Positions 24,054 to 36,362 of a stretch of DNA of 64,000 bases are shown here, in pieces. Every line of letters begins with the position of its first letter. Position 1 is the first letter of the stretch. The stretch covers positions 49,678,569-49,742,568 of the forward strand of contig OZ021723.1 of the NCBI GenBank assembly GCA_963978545.1, given 5' to 3'. This stretch comes from Linyphia triangularis (Eukaryota > Arthropoda > Arachnida > Araneae > Linyphiidae). A program made the position numbers and the translations under genes. Below the pieces are notes generated by a model. That model was not told where the DNA came from and ran no database searches. It saw only the letters and a list, made by a program, of their open reading frames with translations.

Positions 24054-25200
24054 TTACAAACTATGGCCATAGTAGGGGGCTAACCTGTCGTAATGAACTA
24101 CTCTAGGTTTAGAATTGGGTGACTTACGTATTCGGACCACAACATCATTCAGCCGGTTGAGGACTGAGTAAGGACCATCCCAGTGAGACTGAAGTTTGGG
24201 AGAAAGTCCTTTTTGTCGTTTCGGGTTCCAGAACCAAACCTTGTCACCTTCGTGGAATTGATGTTCTGTAGCCTTCGTGTCGTATTTGGTCTTCATCTTA
24301 TCCGTCGCCAAGTTGATTCGCTCTCGGGCAAAATTGTGTACATCTTCAAACCGTGCCTGAAGATCCTCGACGTACTCCTCTGGCGATGAAGGTGCATCCG
24401 GAGGGCGGACAAACAACAGATCACACGCAGACGAAGGTTACGACCGAAGAGCATCTGAGATGGGGAATAGCCGGTAGTCTCGTGGATAGCACTGCGATAG
24501 GCCAGAAGAAACAAAGGTAACTTCTGATCCCAGTCCTGTTGGTTTCTTGAAACCATCAGTGAGAGGTTATTGAGGATGGTTCGGTTAAACCTCTCCACCA
24601 TGCCATCCGATTGTGGGTGTAAAGGCGTCGTCTGTGTTTTGTCAATGCCAAGTAGATCACAGAGTCCTTTCATTACAGCTGAGGTAAAATTCCTTCCTAG
24701 ATCGGAGTGTAACTGATTTGGCACTCCAAATCTGGAAATCCAGCTCTGAACCATTACCTCTGCAACGGTGGTAGCCTCTTGATCAGGGATAGGATACGCT
24801 TCGGGCCATTTCGTAAAATAACCCATGACATCAAGGAGGTATCTGGTGCCGTCAGAAGATCGTGGTCCCAAGATGTCACACGCAATCCGCTCAAAAGGAG
24901 CTCCCACGTTGTAACGTTGCAGTTTTCCTCGACTGCGTTTCTTCGGTCCTTTTCGGGCTGCACAGGCATCACATGATCGGCACCACTTCTCCACGTCAGC
25001 CCTCGACTTACTCCAGTAGTACCGCTCTCGAACTCTTTGTAATCTCTTCATTATTCCATAGTGGCCTCCAATTGGACTGCTATGTAGTTCTTTACGAACG
25101 TCTGTAACTCGGGATCTTGGAAGCAATAGCTGCCATCGGGATGTCTTTCCAACATCAGACTCGAACTTCCAGTACAACACGTCGTTTCGAATATGGAGAG
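24054..25200 (-). pseudogene. Integrase region of Ty3-type pol, frameshifted
   Basis: The frame from about 25180 has the integrase zinc finger (HSSPIGGH then CRSCDAC), followed by the catalytic core with the first aspartate in IACDILGP, the second in LHSDLGRNF, and the glutamate in GMVERFNRT, so D, D and E are all present. Near 24425 the frame shifts by one base. The other frame then carries RPPDAPSSPEE and the C-terminal SH3-like part (GDKVWFWNP, then LQSHWDGPY and VVHYDRLAPY), ending at 24054. Upstream, the frame is cut by a stop near 25199 and joins the gag-like coil directly, so protease, RT and RNase H are deleted. Confidence 0.85.
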
Positions 25201-25347
25201 AGTCTCAGAGGGCCCAATATCGCTTTGTTGTAGGACTATAGATGGGAATGTCCTGCCAAGTAGGTGTCGCATTCGAAGACTCCTTTAAATCCTCCTGTCC
25301 GGCAGAGATCGCAGGAATATTCTTCTGCATTTCCTCTTGGCCAGAGA

Positions 25348-25789
25348 AAATCTATTTCTTCATCTGTTCTTGACCAGAGAAAATCTCTTTCTTCATCTCT
25401 TCTTGGCCAGTGGAAATCTCTTTCTTCATCTCACCTTGACCAGAGAAAATCTCTTTCTTCATCTCATCTTGGTCAGAGAGAATCTCTTTCTGCATCTCAT
25501 CGTGGCCAGAGAAAATCTCTTTCTTCATCTCATCTTGGCCAGAGAAAATCTCTTTCTTCATCTCTCCTTGACCAGAGAAAATCTCTTTCTTAATTTTTTC
25601 TTGGCTTGACAAAATCTCTTTCTTCATCTCTTCTTGGCTTCCTTTCATTTCTTACAGCCATTCTTCTTGACTAGCTTTCATTTCTTCCAACCATTCTTCT
25701 TGACTAGCTTTCATTTCTTCCAGCCATTCTTCTTGACTTTTTATCATCTCGTGTTGGCTTTTTATCATCTCGTGTTGGCTTTTTATCAT
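25348..25789 (-). repeat. 33-bp tandem repeat encoding an 11-residue coil
   Basis: The unit is 33 bp and on the minus strand encodes variants of MKKEIFSGQDE; in the upstream part the units read EEWLEEMKASQ. About 13 units are visible. The 11-residue (hendecad) period with M, I and F at core positions would favour a coiled coil. Stops interrupt the frame at about 25650 and 25350. Repeat expansion within the Gag N-terminal coil is the simplest origin. Confidence 0.8.
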
Positions 25790-25906
25790 TTATTCTTGGC
25801 CTTTGGACATTTTCTTCTCCATCTCTTCTTGGCCTTTGGATAATTTCTTCTCCATTTCTTGCATGAAAGCAAAAAGCTGTTGAAATTTTTCCTCTTGTTC
25901 CGCCAT
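25790..25906 (-). pseudogene. Gag-like start of the Ty3-type element
   Basis: An ATG 35 bases after the primer-binding site opens a short frame that begins MAEQEEKFQQLF and moves into glutamate, lysine and methionine-rich coil. It ends at a stop after about 38 codons. The coil continues in the same frame past this stop, so the stop is probably a mutation. It is the likely N-terminus of Gag. No capsid or zinc-knuckle region follows. Confidence 0.6.
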
Positions 25907-25918
25907 TGGTAATCAGCA

Positions 25919-25940
25919 TCAAATCCCACTTCTGACACCA
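25919..25940 (-). promoter_or_regulatory. Primer-binding site, tRNA-Leu type
   Basis: Two bases after the 5' LTR the minus strand reads TGGTGTCAGAAGTGGGATTT. This is complementary to a tRNA 3' end of the form ATCCCACTTCTGACACCA, as in animal tRNA-Leu. The match runs past 18 bases into the T arm. Confidence 0.8.
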
Positions 25941-25942
25941 GT

Positions 25943-26882
25943 TGTTGCGTAGTACGGGTTCGAAAGATTTGACGCCAAAGCAGATCAAAACTTGCAGAAA
26001 TTTATTCTAAAATAACTCTTCATAGTTCTCTTACAGCTCCAGAACTTCTCGTTCTAGTAGACACAATACAGCTCTTTTCACCTCAATAGAGCACAAAACA
26101 GCAGTTAAAAACTTGACAAACAACTGCTAAATCACCTCAAAAGACAATGCAAAACAGTTCGCTTTAGAATGCTAAACCTCTTCAGTCAACTAATTCAAAT
26201 TCAAGAACTAACTTCAGTCAACTATCGGACTCAGCTAACAACTAGTTCCGTGACTCAGAATCAGTCAACTAACGAACTCAAGTCAGGAATACAGCTCTCA
26301 CAATGAACGTTGAGAGACAACTAACTCAGTGATTCAAAATCAACTAAATTCAGTCAACTAACGGACTCAGCTAACAACTAGCTCCGTGACTCAAAAACAG
26401 TCAACAACAACTAACTAACTTCACTCACGGCCGGGCTTATATAGGGGAGGCTGAACATACGTGAACTTTCCAGAGATAGACATTTGGAGAACTTTCCGGA
26501 TTGTAGTCGAAAAGTCCTATATACATGTACATGGGAATACATGTACCTATACATATACCGAAAATGTCGCCAAATGGTCGCCAAGTTTGGCGACATTTGG
26601 CGATTTCTCGCCAAATTTGGCGACAAAAATTAGTCGCCAAAACCATCGCCAACTTGGCTCTATCTCGCTAATTTGGCGAGATTCCCATTACCATAATGTT
26701 AAATGCCCTGCCCCTTGAAACTCGCTTCCCAGAGTTACCTCTGTAAAACCAGTTATCAAGCGTTGATATCCTCACTGCAGGGAAGCAAACCATTGCATTG
26801 CCTTATGCGAAATGTACAGAAATTTATCTATTTACAAAATTAGCACTACGAAATATTTACAATTATACAAAAATTCGTAACA
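25943..26882 (-). repeat. 5' LTR of the Ty3-type element, 940 bp
   Basis: Read on the minus strand, U3 starts TGTTACGAATT at 26882 and contains a cluster of TTGGCGA and TCGCCAA motifs (26570-26690) and a TATA box (CTATATAAG) near 26447. The poly(A) signal AATAAA lies near 26003 and the LTR ends GCAACA. It carries about 130 bp absent from the other LTR, at 26170-26285, made of near-repeats of CTCAGCTAACAACTAG and GTGACTCA, so the length difference reflects gain or loss of an internal repeat. Confidence 0.9.
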
Positions 26883-26886
26883 ATAT

Positions 26887-27740
26887 AGTAGAGGAGGCAT
26901 AAAACCCATAGACATTACAAAATCTACCACTTCATTATTTTGATATTTTAAAATACATTAGTGCACCCTCCCCCCCCCCCCTTCTCACGTTGCCTATAAT
27001 ATTTCCGAACTTCTAAAATTGATTTTATTAATCTAACAGGAACTCAAATAAGCAATTTTGCCATTCCTGAGGTATTTCTTTCCGTACACCTTTGTGGTCA
27101 GTAGACTACTTTGATTGTACTTTTGCAACACGAATTATTTAAAAAAAAGGGAAAAATAAATTTTTCTTGGTTTACTATTTGCTTAAAATTCCTATCAATG
27201 TTCTTCTAAACAAATATTTATTTAAAATATTACTTTTGTGTTTATGCCCCCCATTTTCCCATTTTCTTACAACCTCTGAGCTGTTGGTAGAGATAATCAT
27301 CCCTACGTCCTCTTTCGGATCTATTCCTGTTTGAAGGCTGATTTAGATGGCCAGTCAAAGACGTCACCTAGCTGCTGGCTCTAGTATTGTAGCACCCTAC
27401 GACTACCATCACCCAATCAACTGCTCTCTTCCATGACCATGGACAGGCGACTCAGAGGTCGACGGTACATCACTGGCTATTTCAACTGGTACGCCAACTG
27501 GTAGCGTATAACTCAGCTTTAAAAATACTTGTTACTTGAAACACTAAAGATGATGAGAGTTGGAGCAGTATTATGCTTGATCACTTGTGTGGTATCTTTT
27601 ACTAGCAAAATTTCAAACCGTTATTTTTTAAAACTAACCATCAAATTATCATTGAATTTCCAAAATGGAGCTCACAAATCTACATAAGACTAAGGCTTAA
27701 AAAACATTTTTTTTTTAATGTGAGGAATTTGATGACTTAC
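26887..27740. other. Intronic sequence, no recognised feature
   Basis: Intron of the beat-like gene. It has a C run at 26971-26983 and a somewhat GC-richer part at 27290-27500 without open frame, splice-bounded exon or repeat partner that I could find. Confidence 0.3.
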
Positions 27741-27876
27741 CGTAAATTCTCATTTCTCTTTCACCTTTCACAGTCCGAAAAAAAGGAGCTTCCGTCGATA
27801 CTTCGCACCGATAGATTCCCTCCGAATGAACGTCTGTTTTACTCATGTAAACGTAGCCTTCTTTGCACCAACCAAG
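27741..27876 (-). CDS. Beat-like gene: second half of Ig domain 1
   Basis: The exon follows TTGTTCCGCAG and ends before GTAAGTC, with length 136 (phase 0 in, phase 1 out). It starts LGWCKEGYVYM and continues to SEGIYRCEVSTEAPFF, which carries the second Ig cysteine in the YRCEVS motif typical of the Beat family, then KGEREMRIYG. It completes the Ig fold begun in the exon at 35373-35581 with a spacing normal for Beat Ig1. An extra cysteine near the exon start (GWC) is unusual. The phase-1 exit fits either of the two downstream Ig2 cassettes. Confidence 0.87.
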
Positions 27877-29914
27877 CTGCGGAACAACAAGAGACTTAAG
27901 TTACTAAGTAAAATTTGAATCCTAAGAGTATTTTGTCAATTCAGTTTTAAGTTAAAAATCTCACTTTATTTGAAATTGAAATATTATCAATTTGTTTTTG
28001 CCCTAATAAGGCTATAAAAAAAAAAAATTTAAAAAAAATTTATATTTTTGTCAATTTTGCATTATACATTTCCAGAGTTTTGTTGCACTTCCAGAGTTCA
28101 ATCCGTACAACCGTTTAGCATAGTGATGGTTCAAAATTAATTTTGCTTGATTTTTTGTTTTATACCTTATGAAATTGACTGCAAGGTGACTGCAAATTTA
28201 GGTACCTCAACGAATATCATTCTGAAATGTTTATAAAATATAGAAAATTTTTAGTAGATCTTGAATCCACTTGTTTGCTGAGGCCAAAGTCACCGGAACT
28301 ATTGAAAAATCGACTTTGAATTATCACATTTTGTAAAATCTCTCATACAATGATAAATAGAATAGACTGGTGAATATGATCAATAATCGTTCCTTTTTGC
28401 CTGGTAACCCATCACTCTTTAGTTTTCAATCAAGAAGGTTGCAGATGATTTGTCTTTCCTGATGCCAAAATCTTTCATCATTTAAAAGTCATCCAAGAGG
28501 GCCATAAATATTTCGTCACCAATGATGTAATATTTATCGCCAATTTGGCTCATTTTTAAGAGATGGATGAATTTTTAGCCCTAGAATAAATACCGTCAGC
28601 ACTCTTCCTCACTGAAAATTAAAGAGCAGTGGGTTACCACATGAAACGAATGTTCATAATTTGGCAAGTTATGACATATTTTGAATAGGATTTAGTTCAA
28701 CGAATTAATTAAAGTCGAATTTTGAATAGTTTCGGCTATTTTACCTCGGCCGACCAGTGTATTAATGATCTACTAGAATTTCTCTACATTCTATAACAAA
28801 TTCAGAATGATGTTCGATAAGGTATTTAAATTTGCAGTCACTTCTCGGACTAAAATGCATATTTTAAGTGATGGCAACACTTATAATATTTTTGCCACCA
28901 GTTTTAATACACCTTTAAAATAAATTGGAATTTTCCAATTTTTTTCTCCTGAAAACTTAGCTCTGACTGTGACTTACCATGCATATAAGATTCATTAACT
29001 TTACACTAAAAGATGTCATTTTCAGATGATTTTTGCCAGAACTTCGTGACTGAAGAAATTTTAATAAATTGTTTGCGAAGAATGTTTTATACCTTTTACT
29101 TCAAATAATATTGCAGATGAATGCCAATATCGTAAATGTGAGTGAAATTTTATTAATTTTAAAGATCATTTCATAATTTTTCGCGTAAAAAAAGTTTAAA
29201 ATTAAAAAGAAATGCATATTTAACTAACATATTTCTTTTAAAAGGGAAAACGTTTTCTATATAGGTTATAAAAAAAAGTGGAACTTTAGTAATTTTATCA
29301 GTATAAGTACTAACAGTAATATTCTATTTTTTATAAGTTCTTGGTTAATTGTGCTCTATACTACTTTGTTTATTGTTCTAAAATATCGATAATATTAAAT
29401 TACTTCAATTCTAAATTAGTTAGATCGAATTATTTTGATATAATATTATTCCAATAGTTTAGGAATTTGTTTCAATAAGTAATAATAGAGATTCATTATT
29501 CTCTAATTATTGTTTGATAGAGAGGACAATTGTGAATTTTTATAATTTAAATATCCTAAATTTTTTTTTTTAGAATTGTGATTTTTTTTTAAAATGTCTA
29601 TCGTTAAAACTTAATATTTCTAAATTACAAACATACAGTTGAATCCCGAAGTGCACTTTTAAATGAATTTACATTCTACGAGAAAACACATTAAATAGCG
29701 ATAAGAAGTTGAGATAAAAAAGATTGTGGCATTAGAAAACTAAAAGGATATAAAATTTCAACTTGAAATTGCAGTTTTAAAAAATAAATTCCCATCCCCT
29801 AATAACAAGTTTACAGGATCCGTCTCTTTTAACAAGAATGTTCGAAAAGGGGGAGAAATAGTGTTTTCGCCATTTGCTCCGTTATTCTATCAGAAGTCTG
29901 ATACGCTCAAGTCA

Positions 29915-30275
29915 CACTAAAGGTTGATTTACAAGTTACCAGTCGGCGTGCCAGTTGTGATCACCAGTCATTTTATTCCAGTGACTAGCACCATGTCAAT
30001 ATTTCATACCAGTCACTGGAAAATCACTTTTTCAGTAATTGGAAGCTCCATTAGGTAAACCTTTTTATAGTTGCTAGAGTGTCAACATCCTTTATTCATT
30101 CTTTCACGTAACCACCGACTGGCAGCGTAATGCTCGTTTAACAGCTGGACTGTTCCAGTTGCTGGGACAGTGTTAATGGACAGCTGGCATTCCAATCAAT
30201 GCATGACAGTCATTTTTCAATAAACTAATAATTTGGCATTCCAGCCATTGGCAACGTGTAAATCAACTTTCACCC
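29915..30275. mobile_element. MITE with internal CCAGT/ACTGG motifs
   Basis: The left end reads CACTAAAGGTTGATTTACAAG and the right end is its inverted copy (CGTGTAAATCAACTTTCACC). Many CCAGT and ACTGG pentamers fill the interior, for example near 29940, 29965, 29985 and 30015. Repeated subterminal motifs like these serve as transposase binding sites in hAT elements, so hAT-type is the best guess. No target duplication could be fixed. It lies in the beat-like intron. Confidence 0.5.
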
Positions 30276-30345
30276 TAATACCGTATATAACTCTCAGTAA
30301 AATTTTCTAATTAGAACCTTGAACCAACTAAAACAAAAAATAAAA

Positions 30346-30492
30346 GTAGGGGTGTGGAACATCGCACAACTTTCAATTACACTATATTACTGATGTGGAA
30401 TTGTGTATCTTTATATCGTTTTTATGTTTTCTACATCCGCTTAGAAAAAAGGGCCTGTTAGGTGATATTTTTTGCGATAATTCTTAAACGCA

Positions 30493-30528
<36 letters not shown>

Positions 30529-30964
30529 TTGTCAAAATGGTGCTTTTGTAGGTGAAACTGAAGGGTGAGGAGAGAAAAATGGTCGTTGATGAGGTATGTT
30601 CAAGGAAATAAAACTCTGTGTTAAAGGCATTCGTTTTTCAAAACGCATTTTTAAGGACATTTCGAAGGTCGGGATGTTTAGAACATCTTAAAAGGCATTA
30701 CGAGAGTGATTTTGATCAAAATCGTTAGAGCCTTTTTTTAGCAATCCTTGAAAAACATAATTTTTTCAATGGCAGCTACCTTATGCGCATGCGCGATTTT
30801 GACGAAAACCTTAACGGTAGATCCCATGGCTACCACTAACTCGCACACCAAACTTGAACATTGTAGGTCAATTTGTTCGGGAGTTATGAGGACCATGTAC
30901 ACACAGACAGACATTTTTCTAGATCACTTTTTTGGGACCAGGATGTTCCAAAACGTGGAGAAAT

Positions 30965-31000
<36 letters not shown>

Positions 31001-31066
31001 TTTTTTTTTTTGACCGAATACAATACTTTCATTACTCTATGTATTACTTATGGGTAATTGAAAGTA
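30346..31066 (+). mobile_element. Family H copy 1
   Basis: It begins GTAGGGGTGTGGAACATCGC (usually CTAGGGG in other copies) and ends in the half-palindrome TATGGGTAATTGAAAGTA. It shares the internal phrases TGGCAGCTACCTTATGCGCATG, CGATTTTGACGAAAACC and GTTCGGGAGTTATG with copies 5 and 6. Long A and T runs (30498-30526 and 30967-31012) are copy-specific. The plus-strand frame here is repeat sequence, not a gene. Confidence 0.75.
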
Positions 31067-31313
31067 AAAATATTGCAAGTAAGGATTTTATTACTGTGTA
31101 GTCTGCCTGCACATTTTATGTCTTAAAATATATAAGCAGTGGTAGAAGTTAGGACAAAAAGAGTGAGGGAATGACCAAAAGTTAGTGACAAGTGCAATCT
31201 CCCCCGCCGATAAATATTATAATATCCTATCTTATCATAAAATATTAACTAGTACAGAAATAATTTATACTTTCTAACAATACCATTGAACACAGGTCAA
31301 AGAGTTGTTGTTA

Positions 31314-32068
31314 TTACTTTTAATTACCCATATGAATACATAGGGTAATGAAAGTATAGTTAGTAATCGGTCAAAAGAAATAATTTTTTTCCCCATTTCT
31401 CCACGTTTTGGAACATTTAGATTTCAAAAAAGTTATCTAGAAAAAATGTCTGTCTGTGTGCAAGTGGTTAGCATAAATCCTGAACAAATTGACATACGAT
31501 GTTCAAATTTGGTGTGCGGGTTGGTGATGGCCCAAGGACCTACCATTAATGTTTTCGTCAAATTCACGCATGCTCATAAGGTAGCTGCTATTAAAAAAAA
31601 ATCATGTTTTTCTGTAATTGCAAAAAAACCCAGCTCTAACGATTTGTTTCAAAATCGCTGTGGTAATTCCTCTAAAGGTGTTCTTGACATTCTCACCGCT
31701 GAAATTCTCATAAAAATGCAAAAAAAAGCGTAAAAAGTTGAAAAATGAGCTTTTAATATAAATCACTCTGTCCTTAAGCATCGTTCATCAACGATTGATT
31801 TTTTTCTTTCCTTTTTGCGTTTCACGCAGAAGCAAAGACAGTGTAATGTCTATCGAATAAAACCCCCAATTTTGCTCTTTTGTGCTGGAATGCTATTTTT
31901 CATACTTATGTAAAAAATTATTTCTAAAAATATTGCCACACTGGCCATTTTTATTTAAATGAGGGAAAATAAGAAAATGCTAAGTAACACCATGATAAAT
32001 GTTATTTGAAATGATCAATATTATATAGCGTAGGTAACTGAAAGTTGTACGATGTTCCACACCCCTAG
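31314..32068 (-). mobile_element. Family H copy 2
   Basis: Inverted relative to copy 1: it begins with the palindromic end (TACTTTTAATTACCCATATG) and ends GATGTTCCACACCCCTAG followed by T. The frame here reads SVCVQVVSI and CSNLVCG, peptides that recur in other copies purely because the DNA is repeated. Copies 1 and 2 lie 248 bp apart within one intron of the beat-like gene. Confidence 0.75.
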
Positions 32069-32244
32069 TTTTAATAAATATTCTGCGACTTAACTTTTTT
32101 TACTTGGAAATGAAAATAAAGTGACGTGATAATTCAACATTTCATACATAACTGTTTATTTAGATTTAAATAGAGTTTCTAAATGTGCATACTTTCTTGA
32201 AATTAAGCTAGAGTTTTTTTTAAATAGCTTGTCTTTTTATGAAA

Positions 32245-32455
32245 AAAGAATAGTTGGTTGGTTGTTTTCAGATTATCTGGCGCCGTTTCTACGACCGTAT
32301 TTCTACGAGGGCTATAATGCGCCGAAACATTCGTCATTAGACAAGCCAACATACATTTACAAACACCCATGCCAAACACGGGACTCGAACCCGCAACCTT
32401 GCGGTCTAGAAGCTAGCACGCTAACCACTATACCGTTTTGCCAGGCGAAACAAGA
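32245..32455 (-). mobile_element. tRNA-derived SINE
   Basis: On the minus strand the head reads GGTATAGTGGTTAGCGTGCT (A box) and GGTTCGAGTCCC (B box), with spacing like a tRNA. A body without tRNA character follows, ending in AACAACCAACCAACTA at 32249-32262. The tRNA-like part is interrupted by no intron, but its acceptor stem does not close, so it is a SINE and not a working tRNA gene. Confidence 0.75.
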
Positions 32456-32566
32456 ATAGAAATTTAACTTAAAAGAAAATTTCTAAAAGTTGATAAAGAG
32501 TAGCAGTATTTGTTAATAAAAATTCTTATATCTTAATACAAAGTAATATAATTCATTTTTATAATA

Positions 32567-33626
<1,060 letters not shown>

Positions 33627-35372
33627 ACACCAAAAATAGTCCTTTTTTTCACATTTGAAAACTTTAAATCATTTTTATAGTGTCGTACATTTAAAGGATA
33701 ATGTTATTTTTCTTTAGTAGTTTTTAGACAGATGGAGTGTTTTTAAAAGTGTGTGTGTGGGGGGGGGGGGGATGAATTTTAATGGTTTTGAAGTGGGGGG
33801 ATGGATTTCAGTGAGTTTAAAAATGAGAGGACGCATGGGAATTTTCTTGAAAAGTGGTGGGGCACGTCACCACGCTTCTACCCACTCTTCTAGCGCGGTA
33901 TATAAGTTGCTTTTGTTGTTATGTTTTCCATCTGTTTATTCTGGTCATTTTATGACATAAAAGGAAAATTATGGTTTAGGTTCACTTTTTGTAACAATAA
34001 AACAAACAGTATTACATGATGGCATATAAGCGATACTATTTAATAGTAGATTAGTAAAGAAAAAGAATTATACATTTCTAGAGAAATAATTAATCGAAAA
34101 GGCTAAAAGTTTAAATGTTTTTCCATACATTTCCAAATATTTAAAAGCATTTTTATCACAATCAATTCCAAGTGACTTAAACCATTCTTCTGTCTTGTAA
34201 TTCATTTCTGAATCAAAAACGGTAAATACTCTGACAATGGTTAATAACCATTCGAGAGTAAGAGCAAGAGATGAAATATGAAAGATAAGTAAGTAGTGGA
34301 GAAAGACGAAAGCGGTTGGTTTTGGAGGGATAAAAAAATTGGCTTGGAAAATAAAATATCTGTAATTGTGTTGGTTTTTCAAGCTGACTTTGAAAAAGAG
34401 GAGAAAATGTACGCAGAAGAAAGTGTTTGTTATAAAAATATACATTTTTATAACAAATACTCTATGAACGGTAATTTTTATAACATAGGGGATCGGTCAA
34501 CGCCGTTTTATACCAGGTAATGTTTTTATAAAAATATGCAATACGTGTTCTTCAATAATTTAAGTCATTTTAGAATTGTTATTTTATTTACTATTTATAA
34601 ATAACACTCATACAAATATATTAAGTTCTTATCATTTCCATAAAATTATTTTGCTTGGGTAATTATTAGATTTAATTCGTTAAGTTTTGGTAAAAAAATA
34701 GTCATCAATTAAAAGTTTTTTTCAGAGTTCTTAGGTTTTTATTAAAAACATCCCTTTTTTTAAAAGTGATTCATCAACTTTTCAAATTTTTTGAATGAAT
34801 CATAAGTGTACTAAATCATCCTTTAATTTTAATGTATTTTTTACATTCATTATAACTAAGCATACCAAGCTTTTATTTTCTAATTTTTGCATGTTATGAT
34901 ATTTATTTTGCAGTTCATTCTGATAAAAAAATTACAAATCTTTATGCATTTTACATCGTACATTTCATAACAGAAAAATTATTTGCAGATTTTGTTTTCG
35001 ATTTTAATAGTGTACGTTATACACGAATGCTGTATTCGGACAATAAATTAAATATCATAAAAGTACATCATTAATTATAATTATGGCCAACTTTTAAATT
35101 AAAGTTTGGGAAAGAAAGAATCTTAATTACATATTTAAAATACAATGATTGCTTTTTTAATTAATAATAAAAGTAATTGAAAAAATCATTGGAAGTTCAT
35201 AGAAATAATAAGTTAAAAAATAAACTAATGAAAAATAATAAAAAAAAATCTATAAAGTATAATATTTTTATTTTTGTAACCTTAATTGAAGTATGGCATA
35301 TAAATACACAAATTTTTTAAATTGTATTGTTATATTATGACACTAAGAAAAAAGTTATAAAAGTTTACTTAC
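33627..35372. other. Intronic sequence, no recognised feature
   Basis: Beat-like intron directly after exon 35373-35581. A G run lies at 33760-33771. Frames on both strands at 34068-34520 lack any known domain. Confidence 0.3.
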
Positions 35373-35581
35373 GTCCAAATATATTCCTGGAAGTTCGTAT
35401 TTTTGCCCTGGTGGATTATCTGCTGGCAAGAATCTGTAAAATTCCACGTTGTTCTTATGCCATTTAATGGAATAAAGTTTGTCTTTTTCTAGATCGTAGG
35501 AGCAGTTCAACCAAACTGAATCTCCCCTCATTACCACTGCGGGAACGTTGAAGTCCCTCAATTTAAGTGCCGATGCAGAAT
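35373..35581 (-). CDS. Beat-like gene: first half of Ig domain 1
   Basis: The exon follows a TTATTTTCAG acceptor and ends before GTAAGT, with length 209 (phase 1 in, phase 0 out). The translation contains the hallmark Ig1 features of the Beat family: VVMRGDSVWLNCSYDLE with the first Ig cysteine, then LYSIKWHKNNVEFYRF with the core tryptophan, then the proline-rich DNPPGQ before LPGIYLD. That combination is diagnostic for Beat proteins rather than for generic Ig proteins. One N-glycosylation sequon (NCS) overlaps the cysteine. The upstream exon with start codon and signal peptide is not visible, and a methionine in frame near the acceptor lies in the intron. The next exon is 7.5 kb downstream, across an intron holding two family H copies, a SINE and a 440-bp TA run. 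Confidence 0.88.
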
Positions 35582-36362
35582 CTGAAAATAAGACAGTCAT
35601 TTAGTTATCCTGCAAAAGAGGTTAGAATTTCAAGAAAATAATTGCGGTGACCTATCGAATGAAATGGAAAAAAATGTAGCATATCATTACGGATAGTATA
35701 ATGATTTATGTTTGTAGTTTACATTCCTGTTATTTTAATAAGTCCCTTTTAGATTTAACACACTTGGATGCTTTATAATTGGTAAGATAATATTTTAAAT
35801 TTTCAGCCATGAAATTTCTGAAAGTAAAAGATGTATGTTTCTTTTCCTCACCAAAAGAAAAAAATGTAATTGATTTTTTCAAAATGCAGAAAAAAAAAAG
35901 AAAGAAAAAAACCCCGGAAAGAACTAAAAACCCCACTAATAAGTTCAGACGATAAAAAAAATTCTTGTCTCATTTCCACATATGTATTGCTTAAAATTCC
36001 TTCCTTCTAGGTATTAAAATTGACGATTTGTTTATTTCCAGCTTTTTATATTCTTTTCAATTACTTTTAAATGCCACTTATAGACTCTTTATGTTTTTTG
36101 ATCATGTAATGTTGTTTGAAAAGAAAAATCCGAAAGCTGATCAGATATATCACTTAAGAAATATTTCAGAACATACTTGATCATAGATTTTACCAGTTTA
36201 ATAATGGCTGAGGCTCTTTTTTTTAGTATTTTATAATTTTTATTGTGGAAACGAAGCATATTGAAATCGATAGTGATAAGAACTTCCTTGAAATAGCGGA
36301 AGATTAGAAAAAGATTTCCATTCAATGTATGGTGAGGATCAATAATAAGGTGGTTGTCAAGT

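Larger units (their letters stand above)
22999..26882 (-). mobile_element. Nonautonomous Ty3-type LTR retrotransposon
   Basis: Two LTRs (813 and 940 bp) flank a 2131-bp interior on the minus strand. The ends are TGTTGC and GTAACA on the plus strand. The 4-bp flanks ATAT (22995-22998 and 26883-26886) form the target duplication. The interior, in transcription order, has a tRNA-Leu primer-binding site, a short gag-like start, an 11-residue repeat with stops, an integrase with C-terminal domain and one frameshift, and a polypurine tract. Protease, reverse transcriptase and RNase H are absent. The element lies in the beat-like intron in the same orientation as the gene. It could have moved only with help from a full relative. 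Confidence 0.88.

Noticed and set aside
25264..25843. Plus-strand frames with SLSSSHLGQRK-type or ENLFLHL-type repeats
   Set aside because: Antisense of the 33-bp repeat whose minus-strand reading is continuous with the gag-like start.
31446..31733. Frame SVCVQVVSINPEQID... as a conserved small gene
   Set aside because: The same peptide appears at 53144-53326 only because both lie in family H; other copies lack an intact frame.
32330..32455. tRNA gene with A and B boxes on the minus strand
   Set aside because: The acceptor stem does not close and a SINE body and AACCAACC tail follow.
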